Assembly: GCA_947466535.1 (NCBI GenBank)
Contig: CANIEV010000019.1
Span: forward strand, 1 to 37,501
Length of the DNA stretch: 37,501 nucleotides
Direction: 5' to 3'
Source of the DNA: Betaproteobacteria bacterium
GTDB taxonomy: Bacteria; Pseudomonadota; Gammaproteobacteria; Burkholderiales; SG8-39
The stretch's first letter is position 1, and the number at the start of each line of letters is the position of its first letter. Of this stretch, positions 17,103 to 25,991 are shown one piece after another. A program made the position numbers and the translations under genes. The notes below the pieces were generated by a model. That model was not told where the DNA came from, searched no databases, and saw nothing but the letters and a program-made list of their open reading frames with translations.

Positions 17103-17836
17103 GCGCCCACTCCCTGCCTGCGCGCCACGTCGAGAAACACCTCTTCCATCGTGCCCCGCCCGTAGCGGGTGAGAAGTTCCGAGGGGGAACCCGAGTCGAC
17201 AATCGCACCGGCACGCATCATGTACACCGCATCGCACATGCGCTCGACCTCGGGCATGTTGTGCGAGGCCAGCAACAGGGTCGCTCCGCTTTCGCGCTGG
17301 TAGCGGGTGAGTTGCGTGCGCACCTTGTCGCCCGCATCGGGGTCGAGCGACGCGGTCGGCTCATCGAGCAGCAGAAGTTCCGGCCTGTTGAGCAATGCCT
17401 TCGCAATCGACACCCGCGTCTTCTGCCCCGCGGACAACTGGCCGTAGGGCCGGTCTAGAAAGACTTCGAGTTCGAGATCAGCGGCAAGCTCCGCGATTCG
17501 CGCGCGTTTGTCCCGAACGCCGTACAGGCCCGCGAACACGGTCAGGTTCTCGCGCACCGTCAGCTTCTTGGGCAGGTCGACATAGGGCGAGGTGAAGTTC
17601 ATACGACCGAGGACCCTGTACCGGTGCGCGACCATGTCCTCATCCAGCACCCGGATGGATCCGGCAGAGGGCAATAGCACACCGAGCAACATGGACAAGG
17701 TGGTGGTCTTGCCTGCGCCGTTTCCGCCGAGCAGCGCGCAGGTCGAGCCGCGACGCACGGTGAAGCTCAGGTCGCGCACCGCATCCACTCCGCCGAAGGA
17801 CTTGCAGAGATGGGCAACTTCGATCGCGAAACTCAT
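17099..17836 (-). CDS. ABC transporter ATP-binding protein
   Basis: The 245-residue protein has Walker A GGNGAGKTT at residues 37-45, the Q-loop region, the signature LSAGQKTRVSIAKAL, Walker B LLLLDEPTASLD and the switch histidine in ASHN. It is the ATPase partner of the adjacent ABC-2 permease, with which it overlaps by four bases. ATG 17836 (MSFAIEVAHLCKSFG) fits the family start; an upstream ATG at 17881 is possible but adds no conserved sequence. The set belongs to the DRR/ABC-2 exporter group; the cargo is not predictable from the window. Confidence 0.9.
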   Translation of the reverse strand: MSFAIEVAHLCKSFGGVDAVRDLSFTVRRGSTCALLGGNGAGKTTTLSMLLGVLLPSAGSIRVLDEDMVAHRYRVLGRMNFTSPYVDLPKKLTVRENLTVFAGLYGVRDKRARIAELAADLELEVFLDRPYGQLSAGQKTRVSIAKALLNRPELLLLDEPTASLDPDAGDKVRTQLTRYQRESGATLLLASHNMPEVERMCDAVYMMRAGAIVDSGSPSELLTRYGRGTMEEVFLDVARRQGVGA

Positions 17837-17993
17837 CCGGGTACAGCCGTACGCACCGCGGGCCGCGACGCAGCCGTGCACGTGATGTGCACTGACATAT
17901 CGGCTGCATGCAAATTAACAGGCGGGCGCACAATCAAGCACGCGAAATCACGGTAAGACACGTGTCTGGACAACCTATGCCGGAGGGGAAAAC

Positions 17994-18140
17994 GTGTTCG
18001 CAAGCAGGAAAGAAGCGGAGGGTGAAGCGCGGATTTCCGAACCGCCCGGATGCAGCAGGCAGTTGCGGCGCTGCGTTGAATCTGCTTCGATGCGCATTGC
18101 TACGACGTACAACGACAGGATTCTAACATCGTGCCCATGA
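17994..18140 (+). CDS. Possible small ORF upstream of and overlapping rsmE
   Basis: A 48-codon frame opens with GTG 17994 behind a strong ribosome site (GGAGGGG, 8 bases upstream). It ends in a TGA that overlaps the rsmE ATG at 18137 as ATGA, the geometry of translational coupling. The product is basic, with three cysteines, and I do not recognise it. It may be a leader ORF or a chance frame. Confidence 0.25.
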   Translation: MFASRKEAEGEARISEPPGCSRQLRRCVESASMRIATTYNDRILTSCP

Positions 18141-18868
18141 CCAGCCCCTCTGCGCCACGACTGCATGTCGATGCACTGCTTGCGCCCGGCGCGATCATCG
18201 AACTGCCGCCCCACGTGGTGCGCCATGTGAGCGCACTGAGACTCGCTCCGGGGGCGGATATCACGCTGTTCAATGGCCAGGGCGGTGAATACGGCGCCCG
18301 GCTGGAACGTGTCGGACGCGGCGGCACCTTCGCCAAGATCGCCGCCTACCGCGAGTCCGAACGCGAGTCCCCGCTGTCGGTGACGCTCGCGCTGGGTGTC
18401 TCCGCAGGCGACAGGATGGACGTCGCGATCCAGAAGTCCACCGAACTCGGAGTCACCGCGATTCAGCCGATCGAGATGGAGCGCAGCATCGTCCGCCTGT
18501 CGGCGGAGCGTGCGGAGCGCCGCATGCTTCACTGGCAGGCAGTGGCGGTCTCGGCCTGCGAACAATGCGGTCGCAACCGCGTGCCCGAGGTCCGGCCGCT
18601 GATTTCGCTGGACGAGTTTCTGGACGCACCGATGGAAGGTGCCCGCCTGCTTCTTTCCCCGCAGGGCGAGCGAGGACTGCGCGACCTCGAACGCGCAAAC
18701 ACGGTGACGCTGCTGATCGGCCCGGAAGGCGGACTTGCGCCTTACGAACGGGAACGTGCGACAAGCCTCGGCTTTGAAGCGGTCCGTTTCGGACCGCGCG
18801 TGCTGCGCACCGAAACCGCGCCGCTGGCGGTGATTGCCGCCCTGCAGGCGCTGTGGGGCGACTGCTGA
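18131..18868 (+). CDS. rsmE: 16S rRNA (uracil1498-N3)-methyltransferase
   Basis: The 245-residue protein fits RsmE: an N-terminal PUA-like barrel (RLHVDALL, HVVRHVSALRLAPGADITLFNGQGGEY) and a SPOUT domain with VAIQKSTELGVTAIQP, SACEQCGRNRVPEV, the knot motif LLIGPEGGLAPYE and the C-terminal VLRTETAPLAVIAAL. It methylates U1498 of 16S rRNA in the assembled 30S subunit. GTG 18131 and ATG 18137 are both possible starts: AGGA at 18117 suits the GTG, whereas the ATG overlaps a small upstream frame. It diverges from the ABC exporter and converges with the next gene. Confidence 0.93.
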   Translation: MPMTSPSAPRLHVDALLAPGAIIELPPHVVRHVSALRLAPGADITLFNGQGGEYGARLERVGRGGTFAKIAAYRESERESPLSVTLALGVSAGDRMDVAIQKSTELGVTAIQPIEMERSIVRLSAERAERRMLHWQAVAVSACEQCGRNRVPEVRPLISLDEFLDAPMEGARLLLSPQGERGLRDLERANTVTLLIGPEGGLAPYERERATSLGFEAVRFGPRVLRTETAPLAVIAALQALWGDC

Positions 18869-18932
18869 GCGCGGGGTGACTGATCAGTTCGGCGGCAGAC
18901 CCCGCCGGGCGTCAGACGATGTCGGGTAAAGC

Positions 18933-19550
18933 TCAGCCGCCGGCCAGCAGCGCTTTCATGGCCGGACTTGAGGCCAGATCGCGACCGCGTTCGATCGCGC
19001 GTGCGTCCAGGCCGCGGCCGGCGATGTAAAGACGCGCGGCCAGCACGTCATCTCGACGCACCGCGTCGAGGAACTCGCCGGCAACGTGGTAGCGATTACC
19101 CATCGCGTTCAGGTCGCGGCGCGCATCGATGGCAGTCCGATCCGCGCCTGCCGCCATACCGCCGGCGCGTACCTCCTGCGCAGACATCGTCGAGGCAGGC
19201 ACAACCGGCACTGGCGAGGTCTGCTGCGCCTGGCGGCGTGACAGGGAGAGCGCGCTGCGCGCCACCGCCGCCACCTGCGAGCGAAGCGATGCCGGCATAT
19301 CGGCGAACATCTCGCCCGCGACGGCGTTGGCGTCGGCATTGCGACCTTCGAGAATCGAATCGAGCGCGGCATCGGAGCGCCGGGTATCCCCGGGCGGCGA
19401 GGAAAGCGCCGCCGAAAGGACCGTCTGCGCCACCGCAAGCATGCGCGACACCGTCGTCCAGTCATCGTCGGCGGCGTGGGCACCGAGCGAGGTGAGTATC
19501 AATACCAGCAGGATCAGCAGCCGATTCATGAGCGTTCGAATCATGGGCAT
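18933..19550 (-). CDS. Secreted protein of unknown function, weakly ankyrin-like C-terminus
   Basis: The roughly 205-residue protein is not one I recognise. It begins with a clear signal peptide (a hydrophobic run LLILLVLILTSLGAHA ending near residue 24), so it is probably periplasmic. The mature part is rich in Ala, Arg, Asp and Ser with helical segments. Near the C-terminus, EFLDAVRRDDVLAARLYIAGRG resembles one ankyrin-type helical pair, but no full repeat array is present. Starts at 19550, 19544 and 19529 all precede the signal peptide; 19544 has the best-spaced ribosome site. It diverges from argA and converges with rsmE. Confidence 0.65.
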   Translation of the reverse strand: MPMIRTLMNRLLILLVLILTSLGAHAADDDWTTVSRMLAVAQTVLSAALSSPPGDTRRSDAALDSILEGRNADANAVAGEMFADMPASLRSQVAAVARSALSLSRRQAQQTSPVPVVPASTMSAQEVRAGGMAAGADRTAIDARRDLNAMGNRYHVAGEFLDAVRRDDVLAARLYIAGRGLDARAIERGRDLASSPAMKALLAGG

Positions 19551-19657
19551 TCCATGGGCATTCCTTTGCATCGACGGAAGTCGGGAATCCCGGCCACCAC
19601 GCGCCCCTGAACAACGCTTCGACCGCATCCGCGGTTGACGGGCTAAAATCGGCTGCC

Positions 19658-20974
19658 ATGTCCAATTCCATCGACTCGCGCTTTGTTGCCTGGTTCCGCG
19701 CCGCGGCGCCGTATTTCCATGCGTTCCGCGGCAAGACCTTTGTCGTCGCCTTCGGCGGTGAAGTCGTGGCCGACGGCAAGTTCGCGGTGCTTGCACACGA
19801 TCTCAACCTGCTTCATGCCGCCGGAATTCGGCTGGTGGTGGTGCATGGCTCACGTCCGCAAATCGAATCACAGCTCCGCCAGCGTCGGGCTCGTTCTAAA
19901 TACAAGAACGGACTTCGCATCACCGATGCGGTCGCACTCGAGTGCGTCAAGGAAGCGGTCGGCCTGCTCCGTGTTGAGATCGATGCGCTGCTCTCGCAGG
20001 GCCTGCCCAACTCGCCGATGGCGGGCGCGGCGATCAACACCGTCTCGGGCAATTTCATCACCGCGCAACCCTACGGTGTGCACGAGGGCGTGGATTTCCA
20101 GTACACCGGCACGGTGCGCAAGGTGGACACCCAGGCGATCGATGCCTGCCTTGCCGCGAACAACATCGTCATCATCTCGAACGTCGGCTATTCGCCCACC
20201 GGCGAGGTGTTCAATCTCTCGATCGAGGACGTGGCGGTTGCCACCGCGCGCGCGCTGAGCGCGACCAAGCTGATATTCCTCACCGACGAACCGGTGGCCG
20301 ACGAACGCGGCGAAGTGATCACCGAACTCTCGGCCCGGACCGGCGAGCAGATTCTGGAAAAAAGCGCGGGCCTCACCTCCGACACCCGCCTGTACCTCGC
20401 GCATGCGATCGAGGCGGTACGAGGCGGCGTCCCGCGGGCGCACCTGGTCTCGCACAAGGTGGATGGCGCGATCCTGATCGAGCTCTACACCCACGACGGC
20501 TCAGGCAGCATGATCACCTCCGAGGGTGTGGAGGAATTGCGCGATGCGACCATCGACGATGTCGGCGGCATACTCGCGCTGATCGAACCGCTCGAAGCCG
20601 AGGGCGTGCTGGTGTACCGGGGACGCGAACGGCTGGAGCAGGAGATCAGCCGCTTCTTTGTCATCGAGCACGACCAGGTCATCGTCGGTTGTGCGGCGCT
20701 GTATCCTTTCCCCAAGGGCAAGTCGGCGGAACTCGCCGCGCTTGCGGTGCGTCCCGAATTCCGACGGATGGGCTACGGCGAGATGCTGCTCGAATACGGC
20801 GAGGAACAGTCGCGCCGCCTCGGCTTCAAGCGCCTGTTCGTCCTCACCACCCGCACCGCGCAATGGTTCGCCGAGCGCGGATTCGCAGAGGGCAGCATCA
20901 CCGCCCTGCCGGAGCCCAAACGCTCGCTCTACAACTTCCAGCGCCGCTCCAAGGTGCTGGTAAAAACACTCTAG
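19658..20974 (+). CDS. argA: N-acetylglutamate synthase (amino-acid N-acetyltransferase)
   Basis: The 438-residue protein has the classical two-domain ArgA structure. An amino-acid-kinase domain comes first (TFVVAFGGEVVAD near residue 27, VVVHGSRPQIE near 60, SNVGYSPTGEVFNLS near 175). A GNAT domain follows from about residue 285 with the acetyl-CoA loop VRPEFRRMGYGEMLLEY and FVLTTRTAQWFAERGF. It makes N-acetylglutamate from acetyl-CoA and glutamate, the first step of arginine synthesis. The ATG lacks a ribosome site, but a TAAAAT -10-like hexamer sits only 8 bases upstream (19644-19649), so the mRNA may be nearly leaderless. yggX follows 18 bases downstream. Confidence 0.95.
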   Translation: MSNSIDSRFVAWFRAAAPYFHAFRGKTFVVAFGGEVVADGKFAVLAHDLNLLHAAGIRLVVVHGSRPQIESQLRQRRARSKYKNGLRITDAVALECVKEAVGLLRVEIDALLSQGLPNSPMAGAAINTVSGNFITAQPYGVHEGVDFQYTGTVRKVDTQAIDACLAANNIVIISNVGYSPTGEVFNLSIEDVAVATARALSATKLIFLTDEPVADERGEVITELSARTGEQILEKSAGLTSDTRLYLAHAIEAVRGGVPRAHLVSHKVDGAILIELYTHDGSGSMITSEGVEELRDATIDDVGGILALIEPLEAEGVLVYRGRERLEQEISRFFVIEHDQVIVGCAALYPFPKGKSAELAALAVRPEFRRMGYGEMLLEYGEEQSRRLGFKRLFVLTTRTAQWFAERGFAEGSITALPEPKRSLYNFQRRSKVLVKTL

Positions 20975-20992
20975 ACAACCGGAAACGCATCC

Positions 20993-21268
20993 ATGGCAAG
21001 AATGGTGAAGTGCATCAAGCTCGGACACGAAGCCGAAGGGCTGGACCGACCGACCTACCCGGGTGAGCTCGGCAAGCGCATCTGGGAAAACGTATCCAAG
21101 GAAGCCTGGCAGGGCTGGATCAAGCACCAGACCATGGTGATCAACGAGAATCGTCTGAACCTCGCCGACGCCAGCGCGCGCAAGATGCTGGCGGAACAGA
21201 TGGAGCAATACTTCTTTGGAGATGGCGAGGCGCCGGTGGTGCAGGGATACGTGCCGCCCAAGTCCTGA
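20993..21268 (+). CDS. yggX: Fe(2+)-trafficking / oxidative-damage protection protein YggX
   Basis: The 91-residue protein matches Ygg[24 protein letters not shown]-type opening with the conserved Cys7, then [24 protein letters not shown] and a C-terminal EQMEQYFFG. The family is associated with iron trafficking and protection of Fe-S clusters from oxidants. It is 18 bases after argA, so the two are probably cotranscribed, and a strong hairpin terminator follows. Confidence 0.94.
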   Translation: MARMVKCIKLGHEAEGLDRPTYPGELGKRIWENVSKEAWQGWIKHQTMVINENRLNLADASARKMLAEQMEQYFFGDGEAPVVQGYVPPKS

Positions 21269-21335
21269 TCTGCCACCCTGCTGACTCGGGGGATATACAA
21301 GGGTGCATCGCTCCCTTGTTCACTTCGGATTCCGC

Positions 21336-21370
21336 AATAGAAAAGGGCCGCAATGCGGCCCTTTCTTGTT
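21336..21370. terminator. Bidirectional intrinsic terminator between yggX and phoU
   Basis: A perfect 10-bp stem AAAGGGCCGC / GCGGCCCTTT with loop AAT (21342-21364) has T-rich sequence on both sides (CTTGTT on plus; TTTTCTATT on minus). It serves the convergent genes yggX and phoU. Confidence 0.85.
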
Positions 21371-21387
21371 GAGGCGTATGCCCGGGA

Positions 21388-22095
21388 TCAGGCGAGCTTG
21401 TCGCCCCGCGCCTCGCGTTCTGCCCCGCTGTGCAGGTGCCGCACGTCACGCCCCTCGACCATGTACACCACGTACTCGGCCATGTTCTTGGAGTGATCGC
21501 CGATACGCTCGAGCGCCTTGGAAATGAAAAGGATTTCGAGCGAGCGGGTAATCGTGCGCGGATCCTCCATCATGAAGGTGATCAACTGGCGCAGGATCGA
21601 CCGGAATTCCTCGTCGACCTGTCTGTCCTGGCTGACCACCTCCGCGGCCGCCTTCGAATCGAGGCGTGCAAAGGCGTCGAGCGCACGGCGCAGCATCGCC
21701 AGCGCGAGCGTGCCGACATGCCGCAACTCGATGCGAGGCAGGTGCATGCGCTCGGCGGTATGGATCAGCTTCGCCATGCGGGCGATCTTCTCCGCCTCGT
21801 CGCCGATCCGTTCCAGATCGGTGATGGTCTTGATGACCGCGATGATCAGGCGCAGATCCACCGCCGCCGGCTGACGCCTCGCGATGATGTGGCTGCAGGA
21901 CTCGTCGAGATCGACTTCCATCGTGTTGACCTTGTGGTCACCCGCGAGCACCTCTTCGATCACCTTCATATCGCCGGAGGCGAGTCCATCCAGCGCCTTT
22001 ACGATCTGGTCCTCGACCAGACCGCCCATCTGCAGCACGCGCGAACGCACCGCCTCGAGTTCGGCGTCGAATTGCTTGGAAGTATGTTCACTCAT
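21388..22095 (-). CDS. phoU: Phosphate signalling regulator PhoU
   Basis: The 235-residue protein is built of two three-helix PhoU repeats. Each carries the metal-binding acidic motif: ERIGDEAEKIAR near residue 95 and ERIGDHSKNMAEYVVY near 200. PhoU links the Pst phosphate transporter to the PhoR sensor kinase and dampens the Pho response when phosphate is plentiful. Here it is not beside pstSCAB or phoBR; its neighbours are rpiA (upstream, same strand) and yggX (convergent). A Pho-box-like element lies about 70-85 bases upstream, described separately, suggesting it is itself under PhoB control. Confidence 0.95.
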   Translation of the reverse strand: MSEHTSKQFDAELEAVRSRVLQMGGLVEDQIVKALDGLASGDMKVIEEVLAGDHKVNTMEVDLDESCSHIIARRQPAAVDLRLIIAVIKTITDLERIGDEAEKIARMAKLIHTAERMHLPRIELRHVGTLALAMLRRALDAFARLDSKAAAEVVSQDRQVDEEFRSILRQLITFMMEDPRTITRSLEILFISKALERIGDHSKNMAEYVVYMVEGRDVRHLHSGAEREARGDKLA

Positions 22096-22147
22096 GACCG
22101 ATTGCCCCGTATGCCACCGTCACCCGCACGAAGCAGGCTGCGCCTTT

Positions 22148-22180
22148 TGAATAGTCAACGCTAGCACAGGATTGTGACAG
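22148..22180 (-). promoter_or_regulatory. Pho-box-like promoter element upstream of phoU
   Basis: On the minus strand two 7-base direct repeats, CTGTCAC (22180-22174) and CTGTGCT (22169-22163), are separated by AATC. This is the 7-4-7 spacing of the PhoB box (CTGTCAT-N4-CTGTCAT), matching 6 and 5 of 7 bases. A -10 candidate TATTCA (22153-22148) begins 9 bases further on, as at PhoB-activated promoters where the box replaces the -35. Confidence 0.55.
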
Positions 22181-22199
22181 TCGCGTTTCACACCTGCCA

Positions 22200-22862
22200 T
22201 CAGGGGCGCGTGAGCGTGCGAATGCCCGCGGCGGATGCAACGATCACCACGTCGGCGCCGCGCCGTGCGAACAGTCCGTTGGTCACCACGCCGACGATAT
22301 TGTTGATGCGCTCCTCGAGCGCTACCGGATCGATGATGGACAGACCCGAAACATCCAGAATCAGGTTGCCGTTGTCGGTGACAAAGCCTTCGCGAAGCTT
22401 CGGGCTGCCTCCGAGGCGCGCGAGTTCTTTCGCGACATGACGGCGCGCCATCGGGATCACCTCGACCGGCAGCGCGAAACGCCCGAGGATCTGCACCTGC
22501 TTTGACGCATCAACGATGCAGACGAACTTGCGCGACACCGCCGCGACGATCTTCTCGCGGGTGAGCGCCCCGCCGCCGCCCTTGATCATCGCGAAGCCGC
22601 CATCCACCTCGTCGGCACCGTCCACATAGACCGGGATTTCGTCGATGTCGCTGAGGTCCAGCACCGCGATGCCGTGACCCCGCAGACGTTCGGCGGTGCG
22701 CTCGGAACTCGATACCGCGCCGCGGATGCGATCCTTCATCGAAGCCAGCGCGTCGATGAAGAAATTAACCGTCGAGCCGGTGCCCACACCGATCACTGCA
22801 TCCTCGACCGCATGCTTCACCGCCTCGCGCGCGACCGCCGCCTTGAGTTCGTCCTGTGTCAC
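22200..22862 (-). CDS. rpiA: Ribose-5-phosphate isomerase A
   Basis: From GTG 22862 the protein is 220 residues, the family size. Motifs are [17 protein letters not shown] (phosphate binding), [13 protein letters not shown] with the catalytic acid, [14 protein letters not shown], and the C-terminal [15 protein letters not shown]. It interconverts ribose-5-phosphate and ribulose-5-phosphate. The GTG lies 10 bases after the lpdA stop, so rpiA is likely the fourth gene of the pyruvate dehydrogenase operon; the frame open upstream is inside lpdA and has no family match. The ribosome site is weak. Confidence 0.94.
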   Translation of the reverse strand: MTQDELKAAVAREAVKHAVEDAVIGVGTGSTVNFFIDALASMKDRIRGAVSSSERTAERLRGHGIAVLDLSDIDEIPVYVDGADEVDGGFAMIKGGGGALTREKIVAAVSRKFVCIVDASKQVQILGRFALPVEVIPMARRHVAKELARLGGSPKLREGFVTDNGNLILDVSGLSIIDPVALEERINNIVGVVTNGLFARRGADVVIVASAAGIRTLTRP

Positions 22863-22872
22863 GCGAAACCCG

Positions 22873-24651
22873 CTAGCGCTTTCGCGGTGGCGGCAGGTCG
22901 GTGCACACACCCTCGTAGAACTCCGCGGCGAGGCCGACCGATTCGCCGAGGGTCGGATGCGGGTGGATGGTTTTGCCAATGTCGGTCGCGTCCGCGCCCA
23001 TCTCGATCGCAAGCGCGAGTTCGCTGATCAGGTCGCCCGCGCCGTTGCCGACGATGCCCGCGCCGATGATCCGGTGCGTCTCCTCGTCGAATATCAGCTT
23101 GGTGACCCCTTCGTCGCGGCCATTGGCGATTGCACGACCAAGCGCGGACCAGGGGTACTTGCCCACGCCGTATTTCACGCCCCGCTTCTTCGCCTCGTCC
23201 TCGGTCATGCCGACCCAGGCAATTTCCGGATCGGTGTAGGCCACCGACGGGATCACCATCGCATCGAAATGCGACTTCTGGCCCGCCGCTGCTTCCGCCG
23301 CCACATGGCCTTCATGCACCGCCTTGTGCGCGAGCATCGGCTGGCCGGCGATGTCGCCGATCGCAAAAATGTGCGGCACGTTGGTGCGCATCTGCGAATC
23401 GACGTTGATGAAACCGCGATCGGTCACTGCCACGCCCGCGGCTTCCGAGCCGATCTTCTTCCCGTTGGGCACGCGGCCCGCCGAGACCAGCACCATGTCG
23501 TAGAGCTGCGGCTCGGTAGGTGCGCCTTCTCCCTCGAACCAGACCTTGATGCCATCCTTGACCGCCTCGGCCTTCACTGTCTTCGTTTTCAGCATCACGC
23601 GGTCGAAACGGCGCTCGTTGAATTTCTGCCAGACGCGCACGAGGTCACGGTCGGCACCCGCCATCAGGCCATCGAGCATCTCCACAACATCAAGGCGCGC
23701 ACCGAGCGTGGAATAGACCGTGCCCATTTCCATACCGATGATGCCGCCACCGATCACCAGCAAGCGCTTTGGCTGCGAACGCAGTTCCAGCGCACCGGTG
23801 GAGTCAACAATGCGCGGATCCTCCGGCAGGAAGGGCAACTTCGATGGCTGCGAGCCTGCCGCGATGATCGCGCTTCGGAACGCCACCACCTTGCGACCGT
23901 CCTTGGTCTCCACCGCGAGGTGGTTCGGGCCGACGAAGCTGCCGGTGCCGATCAGTACGTTGACCTTGCGGCCCTTGGCCATCGCGGCCACGCCGGAGGA
24001 GAGCTTGCCGACCACGCCGTCCTTGAATGCGCGCAGCTTCGCCATGTCGATCGACGGTTCGGCGAACGTGATCCCGTGCGCAGACATGCTGCGCGCCTCG
24101 TCCATGATCGCAGCGGTATGCAGCAGCGCCTTGGACGGAATGCAGCCGACATTCAGGCACACGCCACCGAGCGCCGGATAGCGTTCGACCATCACGGTGT
24201 TCAGGCCGAGATCGGCCGCGCGAAACGCCGCCGAATAGCCGCCGGGACCGGAACCCAGCACCAGCACATCGCAGGTCACATCGACCGCGCCGGTGTACGC
24301 GGGTGCTGAGGACACTGCGGCCGGTGCAGGCGCCGGAGCTGATGCAGGAGCCGCAGGCGCGGGCGCCGCAGCCGCCTTCGGAGCCGGCGCCGGCGCTGCC
24401 GCCGCACCTTCGGCCACTTCCAGCATGAGCAACAGCGAGCCTTCGGCGACCTTGTCGCCCATTTTTATTTTGAGCTCCTTCACGACGCCGGCAGCGGGTG
24501 AGGGAATCTCCATCGTCGCCTTGTCGGACTCCAAGGACACCAGCGACGCTTCCTTCGCGATCGTGTCCCCCGGCTTCACCAGGATCTCGACGACTTCGAT
24601 TTCCTTGAAGTCGCCGATGTCCGGAACCTTCACCTCGATGATCTTGCCCAT
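22873..24651 (-). CDS. lpdA: Dihydrolipoyl dehydrogenase (E3) with an N-terminal lipoyl domain
   Basis: The 592-residue protein starts with a lipoyl domain (residues 1-80, lipoyl-lysine K44 in SDKATM), then an Ala/Pro linker (about 82-120), then a full flavoprotein E3. The E3 part has FAD motif [13 protein letters not shown], the redox disulfide C165/C170 in [16 protein letters not shown] motif [26 protein letters not shown], and the C-terminal HPHPTLGE with the catalytic His. It reoxidises dihydrolipoamide on E2 with NAD+. A lipoylated E3 is known in betaproteobacteria and Neisseria. Its lipoyl domain is almost the same as that of aceF upstream. The operon order is aceE-aceF-lpdA-rpiA, with 13 bases between aceF and lpdA. 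Confidence 0.96.
   Translation of the reverse strand: MGKIIEVKVPDIGDFKEIEVVEILVKPGDTIAKEASLVSLESDKATMEIPSPAAGVVKELKIKMGDKVAEGSLLLMLEVAEGAAAAPAPAPKAAAAPAPAAPASAPAPAPAAVSSAPAYTGAVDVTCDVLVLGSGPGGYSAAFRAADLGLNTVMVERYPALGGVCLNVGCIPSKALLHTAAIMDEARSMSAHGITFAEPSIDMAKLRAFKDGVVGKLSSGVAAMAKGRKVNVLIGTGSFVGPNHLAVETKDGRKVVAFRSAIIAAGSQPSKLPFLPEDPRIVDSTGALELRSQPKRLLVIGGGIIGMEMGTVYSTLGARLDVVEMLDGLMAGADRDLVRVWQKFNERRFDRVMLKTKTVKAEAVKDGIKVWFEGEGAPTEPQLYDMVLVSAGRVPNGKKIGSEAAGVAVTDRGFINVDSQMRTNVPHIFAIGDIAGQPMLAHKAVHEGHVAAEAAAGQKSHFDAMVIPSVAYTDPEIAWVGMTEDEAKKRGVKYGVGKYPWSALGRAIANGRDEGVTKLIFDEETHRIIGAGIVGNGAGDLISELALAIEMGADATDIGKTIHPHPTLGESVGLAAEFYEGVCTDLPPPRKR
24412..24651 (-). repeat. Lipoyl-domain coding repeat, copy in lpdA
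   Basis: The first 80 codons of lpdA and of aceF (25742-25981) are duplicated. From VPDIGDF onward, 61 of 70 residues are identical by my count, most of the rest are conservative, and the DNA is also closely similar. This is a coding direct repeat 1.3 kb apart that could recombine or undergo gene conversion. Confidence 0.8.
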
Positions 24652-24664
24652 ATCGCGCGCCCTT

Positions 24665-25981
24665 TCAGAGCATCACCCGCCGGAAATCGGCGAGCAGCTG
24701 CGACAGGTGGGCGTTGAATCGCGCGCCAAGCGCACCGTCGATGACGCGATGGTCATAAGACAGCGACAGCGGCAGGATCAGGCGCGGCACGAAGGCCTTG
24801 CCGTCCCACACCGGCTTCATCGCCGAGCGCGATACGCCGAGAATCGCCACCTCGGGCGCGTTCACGATCGGAGAAAACGACGTGCCGCCGATGCCACCTA
24901 GGCTCGAGATCGAGAAAGTGCCGCCCTGCATCTCGGCCGGCGACAACTTGCCGTCGCGCGCCTTTTTCGCAAGTTCGGACGATTCCTTCGCAATGTCCAT
25001 CACGCCCTTTTTGTCGGCGTCACGGATCACCGGGACCATGAGACCGTTGGGCGTATCGGCCGCAAAGCCGATATGCCAGTACTGCTTCATCACCAGGTTG
25101 TCGCCCTCGAGCGAACTGTTGAACTCGGGGTATTTCTTCAGCGACGCGACGCAAGCCTTGATCAGGAAGGCGAGCATCGTGAGCTTGAGGCCCGACTTCT
25201 CGTTTTCCTTGTTCAACTGGACGCGAAAGGCTTCCAGCTCGGTGACGTCCGTGTCCTCGTTGCTGGTGACGTGCGGAATCATTACCCAGTTGCGGTGCAG
25301 GTTCGCACCGGAGATCTTCTTGATGCGCGACAGCGGCACCCGTTCGGTCGGGCCGAACTTGGCGAAATCCACCTTCGGCCAGGGCAGCACGCTCAAGCCC
25401 CCCACGCCGCTTGCGCTGCCGGACACAGCACCACCGGCGAGGGCCCCCTTCACGAAGGCCTGTACGTCATTCACAAGAATCCGGTTCTTCGGTCCGCTGC
25501 CCTTGACCCGCGCGAGATCGACGCCAAGTTCGCGCGCGAACTTGCGCACCGACGGGCTTGCGTGCGACGGACTCGCATGCGAAATAGCACCGCTGTTCCC
25601 GGAGGGCGCCTCGACCGGAGCAGGTGCAGGTGCCACCGGTACGGATTCGACGACAGCAGCAGAGGCAGCGGCGGGCGCCACCGCGACCGGTACCGCGGGA
25701 GCCGCCTCCGGTGCAGAGGCAGGGTCCGCGGCTGCCGCCGCGTCGGAGGCTTCCATGATCAGCAGCAGGCTGCCCTCGGCCACCTTGTCGCCGATCTTCA
25801 CCCGCAGTTCCTTCACCACGCCGGCGACGGGCGAGGGAATCTCCATCGTCGCCTTGTCGGACTCCAGAGACACCAGCGACGTTTCCTTGGCAACCGTGTC
25901 GCCCGGCTTCACCAGGATTTCGACGACTTCGACTTCCTTGAAGTCGCCGATATCGGGAACAAAAATTTCCTTGATACCCAT
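24665..25981 (-). CDS. aceF: Pyruvate dehydrogenase E2 (dihydrolipoamide acetyltransferase)
   Basis: The 438-residue protein has one lipoyl domain (1-80, lipoyl-lysine K43), a long Ala/Pro/Val linker, a peripheral-subunit-binding domain (about 145-180: [35 protein letters not shown]), a second linker, and the catalytic domain with [39 protein letters not shown] and the active-site DHRVIDG near the C-terminus. It transfers the acetyl group to CoA. It lies 10 bases after aceE and 13 before lpdA, with coupled expression likely. A single lipoyl domain contrasts with the three in E. coli; the extra one here sits on E3. Confidence 0.96.
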   Translation of the reverse strand: MGIKEIFVPDIGDFKEVEVVEILVKPGDTVAKETSLVSLESDKATMEIPSPVAGVVKELRVKIGDKVAEGSLLLIMEASDAAAAADPASAPEAAPAVPVAVAPAAASAAVVESVPVAPAPAPVEAPSGNSGAISHASPSHASPSVRKFARELGVDLARVKGSGPKNRILVNDVQAFVKGALAGGAVSGSASGVGGLSVLPWPKVDFAKFGPTERVPLSRIKKISGANLHRNWVMIPHVTSNEDTDVTELEAFRVQLNKENEKSGLKLTMLAFLIKACVASLKKYPEFNSSLEGDNLVMKQYWHIGFAADTPNGLMVPVIRDADKKGVMDIAKESSELAKKARDGKLSPAEMQGGTFSISSLGGIGGTSFSPIVNAPEVAILGVSRSAMKPVWDGKAFVPRLILPLSLSYDHRVIDGALGARFNAHLSQLLADFRRVML

Positions 25982-25991
25982 GGTCAGTTCC

